Source: Anaerolineales bacterium
GTDB lineage: Bacteria; Chloroflexota; Anaerolineae; Anaerolineales; DRMV01
Length of the DNA: 6,255 nucleotides
Reading direction: 5' to 3'
NCBI GenBank assembly: GCA_015491595.1
Contig: WFVP01000146.1
Span: 1 to 6,255, forward strand
Below are positions 5,661 through 6,255 of the stretch, piece by piece (the stretch's first letter is position 1; each line of letters opens with the position of its first letter). The notes under the pieces were generated by a model. It saw only the letters and a list, made by a program, of their open reading frames with translations. It ran no database searches and was not told where the DNA came from. Position numbers and translations under genes: made by a program.

Positions 5661-6255
5661 TTACTTCTGACCGTCCCACACCACGGCCATGTTCCCCAAC
5701 ACCCGCCAGGAGGCCAGAAAGCGCTCCAGGGGCACCACCGTCCGGTAAGGGCCGTTGAGCAAAATCACGGAGCGCGGGGTGTACCCGATGACCATCATGG
5801 TGTGCTCATAAGGCACCACGACCACTTCTTCCCCATCCCGGGCCCGGTACGTTTGCGGTGAAATGTGGGTCCACACGTATCCCACCACCCACACGATGAC
5901 CGGCCGACCCGCGGCGATTTCCGCGCGAAGGGCGTCCCAGCTCATACCGTACACCGCCCGGGCCGGCAGCCCGTAGGCTCGCAGCAGTCGCGCCACGGGC
6001 CGGGCATATACGCCGTAATCCCCCGGCGGGACCTGTCCCCAACGTCCGTTGGGGTCCCCTACGAAGCCCTTGTTGGGATTGTCGGAACGAGGGAGCCGGT
6101 GCAGGAACTCCGTCTCCGACAGGGAAACGCCGAAATAGGCGGCCCAATCCACCGCGCTGGCGGATTCACAACTCAAGTTGTAGCGCTGGGCGTGCCCACG
6201 AATGCCCTGAATCTCCGCCCGGGGAGGCAGGGGAGGGGTCGGTGTGGGTGTGGAG
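5661..6255 (-). CDS. C39-like cysteine peptidase domain protein (C-terminal part, truncated by window edge)
   Basis: The visible 197 residues end at the TAA at 5663-5661; the N-terminal part lies off the right edge. The frame stays open to the edge and reads a Pro/Thr-rich linker (TPTPTPPLPPR) before the domain, so the TTG at 6176 is not the true start. The domain has a papain-like layout: Cys in YNLSCESASAVDWAAYFGV (codon at 6170-6168), His in YEHTMMVIGY (codon at 5804-5802, about 122 residues later) and Asn in VILLNGPYRTV, where relatives often have an Asp or Asn. This is the Peptidase_C39_2 type, common as single copies in Gram-positives and Chloroflexota. The linker suggests an exported, envelope-attached or multi-domain protein, but no signal peptide can be checked here. 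The substrate is unknown. It is convergent with the mevalonate genes and has its own terminator, so it is probably unrelated to them. Confidence 0.85.
   Translation of the reverse strand, partial: STPTPTPPLPPRAEIQGIRGHAQRYNLSCESASAVDWAAYFGVSLSETEFLHRLPRSDNPNKGFVGDPNGRWGQVPPGDYGVYARPVARLLRAYGLPARAVYGMSWDALRAEIAAGRPVIVWVVGYVWTHISPQTYRARDGEEVVVVPYEHTMMVIGYTPRSVILLNGPYRTVVPLERFLASWRVLGNMAVVWDGQK

Overview
The window comes from a GC-rich bacterium. Its main content is a mevalonate-pathway gene cluster of archaeal type: class II HMG-CoA reductase, archaeal-type HMG-CoA synthase, a thiolase-fold protein and a DUF35 zinc-ribbon/OB-fold protein. That gene set, a Uma2-type nuclease fragment and a C39-like protein with a Pro/Thr linker suggest a member of the Chloroflexota, possibly thermophilic and Anaerolineae-like. 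This is inference from gene content. No rRNA or other marker gene is present.

Layout: (1) 1-427, + strand, the C-terminal 141 residues of HMG-CoA reductase. (2) 431-907, + strand, a Uma2-family protein lacking the usual N-terminal part, in the same frame as the reductase and 3 nt after its stop. (3) 924-2565, - strand, a type II restriction-modification pair: a beta-class amino-methyltransferase followed by a probable PD-(D/E)xK endonuclease overlapping it by 17 bp. It converges on the Uma2 gene and looks less GC-rich than its neighbours, as expected of an acquired cassette. (4) 2566-2767, a divergent intergenic region with a perfect -10 box for the methyltransferase and several short repeats. 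(5) 2768-5547, + strand, HMG-CoA synthase, thiolase-fold protein and DUF35 protein. Each has its own strong Shine-Dalgarno sequence and they are separated by unusually long spacers (77 and 78 nt). The first spacer holds a 56-bp array of eight heptamers. (6) 5628-5654, a terminator; 5661-6255, - strand, the C-terminal part of a C39-like cysteine peptidase that runs off the right edge.

How the genes work together: in archaea, thiolase, HMG-CoA synthase and DUF35 protein form a complex that channels acetoacetyl-CoA into HMG-CoA, and HMG-CoA reductase then makes mevalonate for isoprenoids. Here the synthase keeps its catalytic Glu/Cys/His and the DUF35 protein keeps its four zinc cysteines. The thiolase-fold subunit, however, has Gly, Phe and Phe where the catalytic Cys, His and His should be. 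It is probably either a non-catalytic structural subunit or an enzyme with different chemistry, and this is the most interesting observation in the window.
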